From Ceratobasidium sp. AG-K (lineage: Eukaryota > Basidiomycota > Agaricomycetes > Cantharellales > Ceratobasidiaceae): a stretch of 64,000 nt of DNA. The position numbers and the translations under genes are program-made. The stretch's first letter is position 1. Each line of letters starts with the position of its first letter. Where the stretch lies: NCBI GenBank assembly GCA_037039685.1, contig JAWNGF010000003.1:372001-436000 (forward strand). The letters are read 5' to 3'. The notes under the pieces were generated by a model. It saw only the letters and a list, made by a program, of their open reading frames with translations. It had not been told where the DNA came from and searched no databases. Below, piece after piece: positions 14,668-24,403 of the stretch.

Positions 14668-16711
14668 ATGTCGGTGGTTTTATCCCTTCCCATATCTTAC
14701 TACCTCCTCGGGGGATTTGTTGCTTTCGTGGGTCTCCAGATTATCATTTGTTCAGACAAGGTTCTGACCATGACGTAGATCGGCTGGTTCGTCGTACCAT
14801 TCCTGTACGACCCGTATGGTCTCCGTCGACTTACAATCCCTGGTCCAAAGCTTGCTGCATTCTCGAATGCATGGCTAGGGTATGTCACGGCCAAAGGGTG
14901 CCGAAGTGTATCCGTACACGAGCTACATCAACAATATGGTAAGACTCGACACTCCTTGATTTCATAAACTCACATACCGTATATTCTAGGCAAGATTGTG
15001 CGAATTGCCCCCAACCATGTGAGCATCGCCGACCCCAAGGCCGTCGAGGCAAGTATCAAGTTCCAGCCTCCGTACACGAACTGACCACCCCCAAGATCTT
15101 GTATGCGCACGGAAGCAACGGGTCCCTCAAATCCGACTATTACGACGCATTCGTAAGCATCAACCCCGCCCTGTTCAGCACCCGCGACAAGGTCGCACAT
15201 GCACGTGAGTCTCCCGCCCTCGCCCTCCTCACCCAACTCAATCGACCCAGGTAAACGCAAACTCGTTTCGTACGCCCTCTCGCTCCAAAACGTCCTCACA
15301 TTCGAGTCGCACATTCGCCGTCACATCCGACTCTTTCTCGCCCAATGGGACCTCCGCACAGCCCGTGCGGCCAAGAATGAGATCCAAGGCGCACGAGACG
15401 GCCGGTCGTTCTTCAACGTTCCCAGCCGTAAGTCCTCCTCCTAGCCTAAACCTCGCTAACCCCATGCAGACTTCAACTATCTGGCCTTCGACATCATTGG
15501 CGACCTGGCTTTCGGCAAACCATTCGGGATGATCCCGTCCCAATCGGACATTGTGCCCATGCTCGACCACACCCCCGCCAACCTCGCACTGGGAGACAAG
15601 GCCCGCACGCGTGACGTATCCGCCATCTCGGTCCTCAACGGACGAGGCAACTTTTCCGCAAGCGTCGGCGTCTGGCCCGTCTGGTTCCGTGAATGGATCC
15701 GAGTCGTGCCGTGGTTCGCCAAGGGCAACGACGATGTGCAGAGTTTGGCGGGCATGGCGAGCGCGGCTGTGGATCGGCGGTTGAGGTTTGGCGTGCCCGA
15801 GGAAGAGTTGTTGGACGAGGAAGACGAGAGCGAGGGTGCGAGGACGGATTTGTTGGAGAAGCTTATGCAGGGCAAGGATGAGAATGGGGAGCCGATGGGG
15901 AGGGACGAGTTGACAGCTGAAGCGTTGACGCAGATGATTGCGGGGAGCGACACGACCAGCAAGTGGGTAGTCGGGATGTTATTGAGCTGTGCTGACCGTC
16001 GAGTAGCTCGTCGTGTGCGATTACGTATTACTTGGCGGCCAATCCCGATGTGCAGCGCAAACTCCAGGCCGAGCTCGACGAGGCAATGCCCAAGGTATCC
16101 TCTCCGCCTCCTTCAACCCAAACCGAAACGGCGCCTCTTCCGCCTGCTGCCGCCGTGGCCAAGTGGGCAGACATCAAGTCTCTGCCGTACCTGCAAGCAG
16201 TCATCAACGAGGGTATGCGTCTGCACAGTACACTCGGACTGGGCCTGCCTCGGCTCGTCCCCCGAGGTGGACTCGTGATTCGAGGAGAGCGATTCGAAGA
16301 GGGTACAATATTGAGTGTGCCGTCGTATAGTTTGCACCACAACGAGGAGCTCTGGGGTGAGGACTCTGAATGCTTCAAGCCCGAGCGGTGGTTTGGGCGC
16401 GAGATCGGCAAAGAATTCAACCCATTTTCGTTTGGACCGAGGTGAGTGGTGGCCGGAGTTGGCCGTGCGTGGCTGACGGGCGTAGGTCGTGCGTGGGACG
16501 CAACTTGGCGTCTGTGGAAATGGCGATTATTATTGCGTCGTTGTTCCATCGGTACGAGTTTGTGCTAGACCATCCTGGCCAAAAGGTATGTGGATTGGGG
16601 CATGTCGACTGGGGCTCAACCTGGATCTAGCCGGTTATTCGAGAGGGGTTGTTGCGCAAGCCGATGCAGTGCGTGTTGGGAATCAAGCGTCGGCCGGAGA
16701 GCTTGGATTGA
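14668..16711 (+). CDS. Cytochrome P450, CYP53-like, tandem paralogue
   Basis: Nine exons fit: 14668-14727, 14779-14938, 14990-15048, 15096-15204, 15251-15427, 15470-15962, 16007-16441, 16486-16585, 16631-16711. They give 1674 nt, or 557 residues. Exons 2, 3, 5, 6 and 8 have exactly the lengths of the upstream paralogue (160, 59, 177, 493, 100 nt), so the pair arose by tandem duplication. Motifs are AGSDTTS, NEGMRLH, FKPERW and heme loop FSFGPRSCVGRNLA (cysteine about residue 500). Intron 3 begins GC (AG|gcaagt at 15049), a GC-AG intron at the position where the paralogue uses GT. The linker before the I helix is acidic. The start at 14668 matches the paralogue's anchor length and the TATA position. 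As with its neighbour, aromatic-acid hydroxylation is an inference. Confidence 0.92.
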
Positions 16712-16787
16712 ACTGTAAATTAAGAATGAAGTGTAGAATGTGGTGGAAGAAAAGCGAGCCAACGCCCGGCGGCTGTGAGAAGCGCCA

Positions 16788-19218
16788 ATGAGTCAGCAAG
16801 CGCCAATGAGCGTAAGCGTGGATGAACGACCTGGACTCGACCGTGAAAGCGCAAAGATAAACAGGAATATTCGGGGCGGGATGTTTTATTCTGGCACGAC
16901 CGCGTCGCCCTCGCGTTCGCACTCGATCTCCAACGACCCAGGGCCTCCATGGAACCGCACCCCCCACCCTGTGCTGGCCCCGGGATCCGTCCAGCACCCG
17001 TCTGCCGGTCCACAAGGGCCTCAGTCGCCGGGATACCTAGTGCAGTATGCGAATGGCCACCACTCGATGCCCCATCAACACCACCAGCCACCCCATCAGC
17101 ACCAGATACACCACCAGCATCCCCACCAGCATCCCCACGCCCACCACCAGCACCAGAACTCCCTCCCAGGCTACCACTCGCCAGGCAGCGTGCATGCACA
17201 GACAACAGGCAGATCCACCACCCCCAATGCACCCAACGGTCCCCCCATCCTGCTTCCCGCGCACTGGCAGCAGCAACTTCACCGCGCCGAGGTAAGTCCA
17301 AGCGAGTCGCATTGACCCACGCTTACCGCCTACAGCTCTGCAGACAAGCATCGACCCCGCACCACAGGGCACGTGCCGCAGCCCTCGCTTCCCGCACGTC
17401 GGCCAAGTCTGCCATCCCCATCACCGCCCCATCCTCGGTTGCTGCCCCAAAGCCCATCCCCGCCGACTCGGTCAATGCAACCCACAGCAGGGCTGGCAGC
17501 GTCTCGGAGCGCACAGACACCAGCGAGGATCGTGCATCGTCGGCCGCCAACGGACACCCCTCGGCCAACGCTGCCCCGGTAGTCAATGCGCTCCCCCGGC
17601 CGTCGTCGGAGCGCAAACAGACGAGCACGTGGACGACACTCGACATGGGCGGCATGCGCCTCAAGAACATTGCCCAGTCACTCTTCAAGCTCGACTATCT
17701 CACCACCCTCTACATCAATCACAACCAGCTCACCACCCTCCCCCCTGAAATCTCTCGCCTCCGCCAGCTCATCCTCCTCGACGTTTCCGGTAACCAGCTC
17801 GTCGCGCTTCCCCCCGAGCTCGGCATGCTCTCCTCCCTGCGCGAGCTCCATGCGTTTGACAACCGCCTCGAGACTATTCCCCCGGAACTCGGGACCCCCT
17901 CCACCAACTCGAGATGCTTGGCGTCGAAGGCAACCCGCTCCAAGCCTCGCTCCGCGCTATTCTGCAAAAGGACGGCACTCCAGCTCTCATTGCCTATTTG
18001 CGCGACTCGTGTCCGGTTCCGGCTCCACCCCCAGAGCGACAGTGGCGCGTGCTGTTGCCAGACGAACCCGAGCCAGGCGTCGAGACCTTTAGCGTGCTGT
18101 GCTACAATATCCTCTGCGAAAAGTACGCAACCTCGACTCTGTACGGCTACACCCCGTCCTGGGCCCTCAACTGGTCTTACCGCAAGGAGCTCATCCTAGC
18201 CGAGATTCAAAATTATGACGTGGACTTTATTTGCCTCCAGGTCAGTCCAAATATACTCTACTTGGCATCTGTCTAACCCCCTGCAGGAAGTGGACGTGGC
18301 CCAGTACGAAGACTACTTTTTGAAAAAACTCGCCGAAGCCAACTACCTCGGCGTATTTTCACCCAAGTCTCGCGCCCGAACGATGAGCGAACAGGATCGG
18401 AGGCGTGTCGACGGCTGCGCCATCTTTTTCAAATCCGACAAGTACAATCTCATCGAGCACCACCTCATCGAATTCGCCCAGGCCGCCCACGCCCGTCCCG
18501 CCCTGCGCTCGACTGAAGACTGGTTCAACCGCGTGCAAAACAAGGACCATATCGCCGTCGCCGCCACGCTCGTCAACAAGTCCACCGGCACCCGTCTGAT
18601 CATTGCCAACGCCCATCTCCATTGGGACCCCGAGTTCCGCGACGTCAAGCTCGTCCAGACCGCAATCCTCATGGACAGTCTCAAGGTCATTGCCGACGAT
18701 TTTGCCGACACCGAAGTCGCCGGCGCTAAAAACCGCTACTCGCGCGGGACCCAGATCCCGCTCATCGTGTGTGGCGACTTTAATTCGGCTCCGGATAATA
18801 GTGGAGTGTACGAATTCCTCTCGCGCGGACACGTTCCTGGGTCCCATCCCGATTTCATGGGGCACCAGTATGGGCCGTACACAACCGAGGGACCGCGCCA
18901 TCCGTTTGAGCTCCGGAGCGCGTATGCGGGTATTGGAGAGCTTCCTATGACCAACTTTACCCCCAGCTTTGAAGGCGCGATTGATTATATCTGGTACGGC
19001 TCGGAAAACCTCGAGCCGAGCGCCGTCTTGGGCGAAGTCGATCCCGGGTACATGAGCAAGGTCGTCGGATTTCCCAATGCGCATTTCCCATCCGAGTGAG
19101 TCCCAAGTTCTCGTTTTATTCACAACTAACACCTTGTAGCCATGTCCTCATCACCGCCGAACTCCGCACGCGCCCTCCGAAAGACGCGAAACCCAAGTCG
19201 AGCGCGCGCAAACGCTAG
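16788..19218 (+). CDS. CCR4: CCR4 mRNA deadenylase, with an apparent one-base frameshift
   Basis: This is the catalytic poly(A) nuclease of the CCR4-NOT complex. Exons are 16788-17291, 17336-18240, 18287-19095 and 19140-19218. The amino part is low-complexity (Pro/Gln/His, HPHQHPHAHHQHQ). An LRR block follows (LTTLYINHNQLTTLPPEIS, LILLDVSGNQLVALPPELG). The carboxyl endonuclease/exonuclease/phosphatase domain has FSVLCYNILCEKYAT, FICLQEVD, NAHLHWDP, CGDFNSAPDNS, DYIWYG and SDHVLITAEL, all the expected catalytic positions. The exons sum to 2297 nt, one short of a multiple of three. The frame changes in a C-run at about 17891-17896, inside the LRR; one extra C there restores frame. This is probably a sequencing or assembly error, since both flanks are well conserved. 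Full length would be about 765 residues. Confidence 0.92.
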
Positions 19219-20231
19219 TCTCTTTTTTATGCATATGCTTCTCTTGTTATGTCTTGCTGTGTGCCTTGTAGCATGGTGTATCGCCTCGTGTATGGTATAT
19301 GCTTGCCTGTCTTGTTGTGGGTATGAAATTGAAAAGTTCTATTCTTTATGCGCTTTGTCTGTCGCGCATCGATTTTTTGAGTGGCACACCTCGTTTAGAG
19401 TCTAAAGGCTGTGGGTTACACATGGACATTTGGACGAACGTCTCGACTCGATAGGCGAGAAATATGCTGCCTGAGCTATGTGATTAGGTAATCATGACTA
19501 TGAAGTCACATGATAGCACTCATGGGTCGTGACCCGTCCCCACCCTACGATCTAACGTTTCCCGATCCATCGAGGCTTCATCGCCAAGAACCATTCTATC
19601 TTTCTGCCGACGATAGAATATGCTCTCGTAAAACCGGTCTACCATGACCGTCTCGGGCAAAATCGGGGATCGCCCGATCATTTAGATGACTGCTAGAACC
19701 CTCACCACAGCACTTGACCGGTGATTACAGCTTGCCAGAAAAGGGGATTTCAAGTTCTTAATTGACGAAGTCTTAGATTATCGCACGATGCATCAAGGCT
19801 CCGACCATTCCTTGCATCTACACGACGGCCCTGTCTATCCTTACCGCCTGGGTTAATGGGCGAGTCGTGATTATGGACCACCTAAAAGGGTGGAATCTGC
19901 CCGCCGACTACGCCACCGCAAAATATGTGCTTGTATGCGGACGCGATCTTGTGGAAATTCTTTGTCGATAAAGGACCTAGGATTTTGGTGTTCTACATGC
20001 TACCATTCGCTCGGAATTCAACTCAGGGTCCCCTACTGGTGATTTATGATCTCGGTCAGTTTGCGTTCGTCTACGGGCTCCTGACCGTTGCAACCCCGGG
20101 CGGCTTTGACCATCGACTTCTCACACCCCCGCTCAGTAAATCCGTGCCTATTCACTTACTGATCGCTCGTCTTGGATATGTGTATATAAACTGAACCTTG
20201 GCATGCTCATTCTGCAATATTCTCATGAACA
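19219..20231. other. Intergenic, no gene seen
   Basis: About 1 kb lies between CCR4 and the metallo-hydrolase. It contains the CCR4 3' untranslated region and the promoter of the next gene. A short frame at 19925-20194 resembles no known family and is not called. Confidence 0.6.
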
Positions 20232-21419
20232 ATGTCTGAACTCGCAGCTCCTTGGCCAGTCACCCCACCGCCTCTCCACATCCCATTCTCCAATAATATC
20301 GTCAATGTCAGCGCTATTCACACTGGGGCGCGAATGACCGGGGTCCCCGTTTCTTTATTTTTCGAGCCTCATATCAAAGGCCATGATACACTGGACATTC
20401 CCTCGTACTCGTTCCTCATCGAGCATGCATCCGGGGATCGGCTACTTTTCGATCTGGGCATGTGGAAAAATTGGAAAGACGGAGCCCCAGCAAGTAAGTT
20501 GCATCTCGTCATGTAGTTGGACCACTACTAACATGCTTGTCCTAGTCGTCGAAAAGATCATCGAAGGCGGGTGGCATATGGACGTACCCAAGGACGTCCC
20601 CGATGTCTTGCTCGAACATAACGTGACGCTAGAAAGCATAAACTCTGTCATTTGGTCTCATTGGCACTTTGACCACCTCGGCGATCCTTCGGTGTTTCCT
20701 CCCACCACCAGCCTCACCGTCGACCTGGCTTCAAGTCCAGGATGCTCCCCGGCTACCCGACAAACCCTGATTCACTCTTGGTCGAAAGCGCCTGGGAGGG
20801 TAGGGAGCTTATCGAAGTGCCATTTGACCAAGGTCCTCAGCTCCGTATCGGCCGGTTCCGTGCATTTGATTACTTTGGCGACGGTAGCTTCTACCTGCTC
20901 GACTCTCCCGGCCATGCTGTTGGCCATATATCCGGTCTCGCACGAACTACGCCCGACACCTTTCTGCTGCTGGGAGGGGATATCTGTCATCACGGCGGGG
21001 AGATGCGTCCAACCCAATACTTGCCGCTACCAGAATTTATCCTCCCTAATCCACTTTCGACTGTACCACACGCACCTCCTTGCCCAGGCTCACTTTTTGT
21101 CGACGTTCATCCTGAACATAGCGCTACCAAGCCCTTTTCCCACTCGGTTGCTGGCGATTTTACCGATAACTATGCCGAGGCTCAGAGAAGCATTGAGAAA
21201 CTCGGCGAGGTTGAAGGTCATCCAAATATCTTCACAGTCATCGCCCATGACAGGACGCTGCTCGACGTACTTGACTTTTTCCCAAAGACATTGAACGACT
21301 GGAAGGCTAAGGGGCTGAGGGAACGAGGATTGTGGAAGTTTCTGAAGGACTTTGAGGGAGCCATCGGCAATGTCGGCGTTGCTCCCGATTCTACGGTCCC
21401 TTTGAAGGCTCACCTGTAG
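20232..21419 (+). CDS. Metallo-beta-lactamase-fold hydrolase (lactonase-like), apparent frameshift
   Basis: This is a predicted zinc hydrolase of the metallo-beta-lactamase superfamily, similar in layout to N-acyl-homoserine lactonase-like fungal proteins. Exons are 20232-20493 and 20546-21419. Metal ligands are visible: SHWHFDHLGD (HxHxDH), SPGHAVGHISG, GGDICHHGG and AHDRTL. The two exons sum to 1136 nt, one short of a multiple of three. The frame breaks at about 20720-20722, where TVDLASS replaces the conserved TVGPGFKSRMLPGYP; one extra G gives the conserved reading. Both halves are otherwise intact, so this is an assembly error or a very recent pseudogene. There is no signal peptide. The natural substrate is unknown. 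Confidence 0.82.
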
Positions 21420-21718
21420 GTTTCACACATATAATGCTAAGAAGCAATACTGAGTCTGCACATAGGTCTCCGGGGGTAGACACATAAGCATTCCTGTGAG
21501 GAACGGGATACCATACGATATATATAGTTCTGAACCATTTATGATACGCCTATACGTATCGACTAGAGAGGTTAGAAAACAAGGAATCTTTTAAAGAATG
21601 AAACGTCTTTCTCAGAAAACTCAGACATAGGGACTAATGAAATCGAAATATCTCTGAAACTGTCCTAGATTCAAGTCGTATCTAGACCTAGGGTATAATC
21701 GAACCATGTCGAAGTAGC

Positions 21719-22722
21719 TCAAGGATACACGCTCGTCAAGCTGTCGTTTCCGTTTCCGCCGATGTTGTAAATCCAGCCGGTGACCTTGCTGCCCGCCTTG
21801 ATGAGCGGGTGGTACTCAATGAGCGCGGTATCGTCGAGAACGGACTCTGTGTAGTTCTATCACAGGGACTTAAGTTTATAGCTCGATCCATTTATTTTTG
21901 CCTGCTTACCTTCGTGCGGATTGGAAGGAATTCCATCTCATTGACCATAAAGGTTCGGGAGAGGTCTCCCTTCTTGTAGAAACGTTTACGGATAGTTTCC
22001 TCGGACTTGTCGGCTGAAGTCAAAGAGAATAAACAACAAATACTGTTGCAACATCCAGGACATACCCATTCCGCAATCGGTATGATGAATTACATGGACT
22101 TCGCTGGTTCCAAGGTACTCTTGACTCATAATGACGGAGCGCAAGGCCTCCTTGCTAAATGGATGAATGAGTCTTTGCGTCGAGGAATATACTCTGCGGG
22201 ATCCACTTACGCTCGTCCACCGGCATTGCGGACAATGTATGAGTTAGTCGATGTGAGGCTGAGTCGATTCAGGATGAGGTCCACGCTAAGCGGTGGGTAA
22301 GTAACTGGTTGGTTCAATCCAATTGAATGCACTAACTTGATACGCGGCTATGATGGTAAAAGACCTTCAGCAAATATCAAGGAAAGGGCGACGCTTTAGA
22401 CTTACGTCCATGCAAGTAACTGCATCCCGATTTTGTCAAAAAAAAAAACAGACAAACAAAAAGGTTATAAGTTCACAATACATCAGCGTAAGAAAGCAGG
22501 TGAGAGAACTAACCGACGGCGACCTGGTCCAAAGCGGCAATGTTAACACAGCTATTCCGGCTATTCACTGTATGATGAGCTTACTTTAGTGCCATCCGCA
22601 CGGGTCGCCAGCGCTACGTTGTCGTCGTGGGCGTTACTGTGGGCTGCCAGGTGGGCTGGGGCGGCTGAGGCAAAGAGGGCTAGGGCGAGCATAGAAGCAA
22701 CGGTGCGCATGTTGAAGAACAT
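21719..22722 (-). CDS. Secreted beta-carbonic anhydrase built from micro-exons
   Basis: This zinc enzyme interconverts CO2 and bicarbonate. Exons in gene order are 22722-22585, 22523-22514 (10 nt), 22419-22406 (14 nt), 22347-22337 (11 nt), 22285-22211, 22154-22066, 22013-21910 and 21856-21719. They total exactly 579 nt, or 192 residues, all with GT-AG introns. The three micro-exons assemble VAVVTCMDPRI, which holds the first zinc cysteine and the Asp-Arg dyad. The next exons give IVRNAGGRA, ALRSVIMSQEYLGTSEV and IHHTDCGM, with the remaining zinc ligands His and Cys. The carboxyl end ESVLDDTALIEYHPLIKAG and VTGWIYNIGG is typical. The amino end (TVASMLALALFASAAPA) is a clear signal peptide, which is unusual for fungal beta-class enzymes; most are cytosolic or mitochondrial. 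It probably acts outside the cell. Confidence 0.85.
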
Positions 22723-23144
22723 CCTAGACGTTGGAAGTGAGCTCAGCGAAAACAAGCCAATAAAACACAGTCCACCCACTTGAGATGGTGGATCGGGCTT
22801 TAAGCAGCGGAAACGAGCGGTTACTTGAGTGAAAGTGAGGAAGAAAAGAGGCTTGGTCTATCGTAGCCGCAACGCCTGAGTATTTAAGCTCTATAGCCTT
22901 CTACCTCGACATCGCTATGAATCATTTGCGTAGAGTCAGCAACAATTCTCAGCCTCAGATTCGCAGTTTCCAGCGCTTGGACAAGGCGCATACAAGCATC
23001 TTGGCGGTCGCGCGCGTTGCGACACACAGCATCGCCAAGAACTTGATTCTCCCCATTACTCATGTGTATCACGGAGGCACAAGTTTAAATCGAAAGCACT
23101 GATTTAGCACTAAAATTGTATTCAAAACACGTCGTAAATACCGC
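22723..23144. other. Intergenic, no gene seen
   Basis: About 420 bp holds the carbonic anhydrase promoter and the 3' flank of the next minus-strand gene. I see no supported frame. Confidence 0.55.
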
Positions 23145-23940
23145 TCAAAGCTTTGCTACCTCCTTCTTAGGACTCTTGCCAAGGTTCGCTCGCACCATCC
23201 CTTCTTGAGTCAGAACAGCGATCAGGTTGCCCTGTTGTGTGTACTGCGGGGATCTGCCAACCGAATAGAGGCCCTCAAGCTGGATCTATAATTGGAAACG
23301 GTACTCAGCTCATTTGATATCGCAGGCACAAATCAATTCATTCCCTCGAAACCATGCGATCGCCTGCCAAGCGAAGAACATTTCATTCAGCGAAGTGCCA
23401 TAGGAACTGTGTCAATGCTCGTACATCAAGAATTATAATGCATTAAACTTGGTGCTGGGTGTGCGAATTTCTTGCATTGTGTTAAGAATAGTTGCAATGA
23501 CTCGCACATTCTCCGCCGTGGCTGTAGGCGTAAGTGGCAAGTTTGGGGTGTCGGATTCCATGGGCGTAAAGGCATCGCCACTATATTCATATCCCGCAGC
23601 AAAGTTTGGCTGGCCCACCGGTCCAATCATGCACTTTGTATTACCCAGCCAAGGAATAGAAAGGCCCTGACCGAACCAATTCATTTGCTGCACATAGAGG
23701 GACTAGAAATGCCCAGTCACCGCTAGTTTCACTGGTAGCCTTGGTACTACCCACATGGGCTGTGTTTGTCTGCCCAAGCATTGGCCGCGGCATGCCCAGA
23801 TGCGCCAGTTAGTGATCTTTGGCTTGAGGCTAGCAGGGCGAAGTTTGCGCGTTCCGCGTATGCGACTGGACTGCTGGCACGGAACCGTTACCAGCCAAGA
23901 CTTGAAATTATAACTCACACTTGAGAGTCTGGATTCTCAT
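23145..23940 (-). CDS. Unrecognised multi-exon gene
   Basis: Several minus-strand frames read like protein and sit next to plausible splice sites, so a gene is likely, but I do not recognise the family. The last exon (23285-23145) ends GKSPKKEVAKL and a stop after LYSVGRSPQYTQQGN. An exon starting at 23406 gives YGTSLNEMFFAWQAIAWF. It joins in phase to the exon above it, which holds KCMIGPVGQPNFAAGYEYSG and ENVRVIATILNTMQEI. A further exon near 23780-23880 gives ERANFALLASSQRSL. The join to the last exon, the 5' end and the true start are unresolved. ATG 23940 is a candidate without clear support. No signal peptide or catalytic motif was identified. Confidence 0.45.
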
Positions 23941-24403
23941 ATGCGTGATATTCCTAAAACTAACCTGTTTGGTGAAAATTTCATAATGCTTACCACGTCG
24001 CTGGGCACGCAGCCAAGCCCGTCCGGTTACTACCAGTGTACTGACAGTAAATCCTATAATGCTAAATTCCTTAGCTGTGATTTGGTAACACGCCAGCTCA
24101 TTGTTTTACCATAGAAAGACCGGCTTCAAGTTAGGTTTATATTCCAGCGGGCCCTCCGATACGGACAAGCTTCGGCCCTTGCGATGATACGCCCAGTTTG
24201 GAGGATGTTTAATGAATAGGGGGCTCTCGTTGATACGCACTAAAGCCCATGACGACCTATAGAAACTCTGTTACGAACGTATAATATTACGATTCGTATT
24301 GCAGCTCGTGCAGGTACCGGCCAGAATTTCTGCCGAGCTTACAAGAGCAACGAGTTGGGAGGATCATATTGGGTACTTGCACTTGTACCATTTAGCCAGA
24401 CAG
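23941..24403. other. Intergenic, no gene seen
   Basis: About 460 bp lies between the unrecognised gene and the peptide transporter. No supported coding frame or repeat was noticed. Confidence 0.5.

Noticed and set aside
16720..17301. Open minus-strand frame rich in Gly/Ala/Val
   Set aside because: Antisense to the Pro/His/Gln-rich amino part of CCR4; low complexity explains its length.
18359..19132. Open minus-strand frame of 257 codons
   Set aside because: Antisense to the CCR4 nuclease domain, whose motifs are unmistakable on the plus strand.
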